A stretch of 29,261 bases of DNA, taken from assembly GCA_050290145.1 (NCBI GenBank), contig JBNKHC010000060.1:1-29261 (forward strand), in the 5' to 3' direction. Source of the DNA: Pelagibius sp050290145 (GTDB lineage: Bacteria; Pseudomonadota; Alphaproteobacteria; Kiloniellales; Kiloniellaceae). The notes below the pieces were generated by a model. The model worked only from the letters and a program-made list of their open reading frames with translations. It had not been told where the DNA came from and did no database searches. Positions within the stretch are counted from its first letter, which is position 1. Each line of letters starts with the position of its first letter. This document shows positions 27,486-29,261 of the stretch, in pieces. The position numbers and the translations under genes were made by a program.

Positions 27486-29261
27486 GTGAGCGCGCTTTCC
27501 ATTCAGTGGGCCCCGATGCTGCCGCTGTGGCTGATCGGCGGGCTGGGCATCGCCGCGGCGCTGCTGATCGCGCTGGCCTTCTGGCGCCGTGCGCGCGGCG
27601 TGCTGTGGCGCCTGGGCGCCTTCGCTGTGCTGCTGCTGGCGCTGGCCAACCCCTCCATCATCGAGGAGCAGCGTGACCCCTTGAGCGACGTGGTCTTCAT
27701 CGTCGCCGACGAGAGCACCAGCCAGGACATCGAGAACCGCGGCAGCCAGACCGAACTGGCGGTCAGCCACCTGCTGACCCAGATCGGCGCCCTGGAGGAC
27801 ACCGAGGTGCGCCTGATCCGCGCCGGCGACGCCGCCGGCTCGCGCGACGTCGAGGGCACGCGCCTCTTCGCCCCGCTGCGCCAGGCCCTGGCCAAGGTGC
27901 CGCGCCAGCGCGTCTCCGCCATCATCCTGGTCAGCGACGGGCAGATCCACGACCTGCCGGAGTCGGTGGAAAGCCTCGGCATCGAGGCGCCGGTGCACCT
28001 GCTGCTCACCGGGCGGCCCGACGAGGGCGACCGGCGCCTGACCATCACCAAAGCGCCCAGCTTCGGCATCGTCGGCGACCAGCTGACCCTCAGCCTGCGC
28101 GTCGACGACCTGCCGGCCGGCGAGACCGCCGGCAGCGCCCGCGTGGTGCTGCGCCAGGACGGCGTCGCCACCCAGGGCATCGACGCGCGCATCGGCGTCG
28201 AGGAGCAGATGACCTTCGAGCTGGACCACCGCGGCCCGGCGGTGCTGGAGATCGAGGTCGCCCGCGGCCCGCAGGAGCTGACCCTCTCCAACAACCGTGC
28301 CGCCGTGGTCGTCAACGGCGTGCGCGACCGCCTGCGCGTGCTGCTGGTCTCCGGCGAGCCACATGCCGGCGAGCGCGCCTGGCGCAACATCCTGAAGTCC
28401 GATCCCTCGGTCGACCTGGTGCACTTCACCATTCTGCGGCCGCCGGAAAAGCAGGACGGCACGCCGATCCGCGAGCTGTCGCTCATCGCCTTCCCGACCC
28501 GCGAGCTCTTCGAGGTGAAGCTCGACGAGTTCGACCTGATCATCTTCGACCGCTACCAGCGCCGGGGCGTTCTGCCGCTGATCTATCTGTCGAATGTCGC
28601 CGACTTCGTCGCCCGCGGCGGCGCGGTGCTGGCTGCGGCCGGGCCCGCCTTCGCGACGCCGCTCAGCCTCTACCGCACGCCACTGGCGACCGTGCTGCCC
28701 GGCGCCCCGACCGGGGCGGTCACAACCCTGCCCTACCGCCCGGAAATTACCGACGAGGGCCGGCGCCATCCCGTCACCCGCCACCTGCCCGGCAGCGAGG
28801 GAGCGACCCCAAGCTGGGGCCGCTGGCTTCGGCTGATCGACGTTGACGCCAATGGCGGCAATACCGTCATGTCCGGCGCCGAAGGCAAGCCCCTGATGAT
28901 CCTGAAGCGCGAGGGCGACGGCCGGGTCGCCCAGCTCCTGTCCGACCACGCCTGGCTGTGGGCCCGTGGCTACGACGGCGGCGGCCCCCAGGCGGAGCTT
29001 CTCCGCCGCCTCGCGCACTGGCTGATGAAGGAGCCCGACCTGGAGGAGGAGGCGCTCACCGCGACCCACAACGGCGGAAACCTCTCGATCGAGCGCCGGA
29101 CCATGGCCGAGACCGTCTCGCCCGTCACCGTCACCACCCCCTCCGGCGAGACGTCGACAGTCGAACTGCGCGAGGCCGAGCCGGGGCTGTGGCGCAACGG
29201 CATCGAGGTCGACGAGCCGGGCGTCTACCGCCTCGACGACGGCAAGGTCTCCTCCGTGGTC
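27486..29261 (+). CDS. Membrane protein with VWA-like and glutamine amidotransferase-like domains, partial
   Basis: The frame is open to the window end, giving 592 residues without a stop. Two N-terminal membrane helices (about 12-32 and 38-56) are followed by a VWA-like domain: VVFIVADESTSQ carries Asp75-x-Ser77-x-Ser79, and SAIILVSDGQIHD (144-156) is the matching SDG strand. A beta-sandwich-like region follows (about 175-275), and from about 280 a class I glutamine amidotransferase-like domain (RLRVLLVSGEPHAGERAWRN, FDLIIFDRYQRRG, FVARGGAVLAAAGP). I see no clear catalytic Cys-His-Glu set, so amidotransferase activity is not claimed. The GTG start follows GAGGCGG by about 6 bases and lies 31 bases after the DUF4159 gene. 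The C-terminus is beyond the window. Confidence 0.88.
   Translation, partial: MSALSIQWAPMLPLWLIGGLGIAAALLIALAFWRRARGVLWRLGAFAVLLLALANPSIIEEQRDPLSDVVFIVADESTSQDIENRGSQTELAVSHLLTQIGALEDTEVRLIRAGDAAGSRDVEGTRLFAPLRQALAKVPRQRVSAIILVSDGQIHDLPESVESLGIEAPVHLLLTGRPDEGDRRLTITKAPSFGIVGDQLTLSLRVDDLPAGETAGSARVVLRQDGVATQGIDARIGVEEQMTFELDHRGPAVLEIEVARGPQELTLSNNRAAVVVNGVRDRLRVLLVSGEPHAGERAWRNILKSDPSVDLVHFTILRPPEKQDGTPIRELSLIAFPTRELFEVKLDEFDLIIFDRYQRRGVLPLIYLSNVADFVARGGAVLAAAGPAFATPLSLYRTPLATVLPGAPTGAVTTLPYRPEITDEGRRHPVTRHLPGSEGATPSWGRWLRLIDVDANGGNTVMSGAEGKPLMILKREGDGRVAQLLSDHAWLWARGYDGGGPQAELLRRLAHWLMKEPDLEEEALTATHNGGNLSIERRTMAETVSPVTVTTPSGETSTVELREAEPGLWRNGIEVDEPGVYRLDDGKVSSVV

Noticed and set aside
24650..27502. 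A 950-codon open frame on the minus strand opposite the BatA/DUF4159 gene
   Set aside because: It is a shadow frame: GC-rich third positions in the real plus-strand gene leave the opposite strand free of stops. Its translation is low-complexity (Ala, Gly, Gln, Arg) and shows no domain.
27429..29069. A 546-codon minus-strand open frame opposite the VWA/amidotransferase-like gene
   Set aside because: Same GC-driven antisense effect; the plus-strand frame has clear VWA and amidotransferase-like segments and runs without a stop to the window end.
1..29261. CRISPR arrays, insertion sequences, phage genes, tRNA or rRNA genes
   Set aside because: Scanning by eye found no regularly spaced repeats, transposase or integrase motifs, or cloverleaf-like sequences. 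Genes are compact and uniform in composition.

Overview
The window is a gene-dense, GC-rich chromosomal segment from an alphaproteobacterium, most likely of the Rhodospirillales or a related order. This rests on gene content: a CC0125/CC1285-type lipoprotein, DUF6111 and DUF1285 proteins, an alphaproteobacterial YbjN protein beside a UbiK-like protein and proC, the prs-rplY-pth-ychF order, and a three-gene petABC operon. I see no mobile element, phage gene, CRISPR array, tRNA or rRNA. The species cannot be named from this sequence.

Layout. (1) 1-1673, minus: a UbiK/BMFP-like coiled-coil protein, a YbjN protein and proC (cut by the window start). (2) 1871-2914, plus: an orphan PstS-like periplasmic binding protein. 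(3) 2996-7942, plus: a tight cluster of hldD/rfaD, lgt, a MidA/NDUFAF7-like methyltransferase, pgeF and an M24-fold protein that has lost its metal ligands. (4) 7943-8355: the only gap above 300 bases, with two very short candidate reading frames and a likely prs promoter. (5) 8356-11882, plus: prs with its own terminator, then rplY, pth and ychF. (6) 12025-13252, plus: a dienelactone hydrolase-family protein behind a striking inverted repeat, and a lipoprotein. (7) 13280-15151, minus: mtnP and a VOC protein. (8) 15296-17875, minus: petABC (cytochrome bc1) ending at a clear intrinsic terminator. Divergent from it, trmL and hemF run 18150-19563. (9) 19583-22529, minus: DUF1285, a NudL-like Nudix CoA pyrophosphatase, DUF6111 and cca. 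(10) 22708-29261, plus: a moxR operon of a MoxR ATPase, a DUF58 protein, a BatA/DUF4159 membrane protein and a VWA/glutamine-amidotransferase-like membrane protein cut by the window end.

Most genes are housekeeping: lipoprotein and LPS-core assembly, PRPP synthesis, translation quality control, methylthioadenosine salvage, respiration, heme synthesis and tRNA maturation. The best candidate for an incompletely described system is the moxR operon. The DUF58 protein and the last protein keep a VWA-type DxSxS metal site, while the middle protein has the VWA-like frame but a degraded site. Other points of interest are the metal-less M24 protein, several strong inverted repeats in leader regions (11963-12010, 17905-17925, 22644-22673), and a possible frameshifted small membrane protein at 7954-8087.
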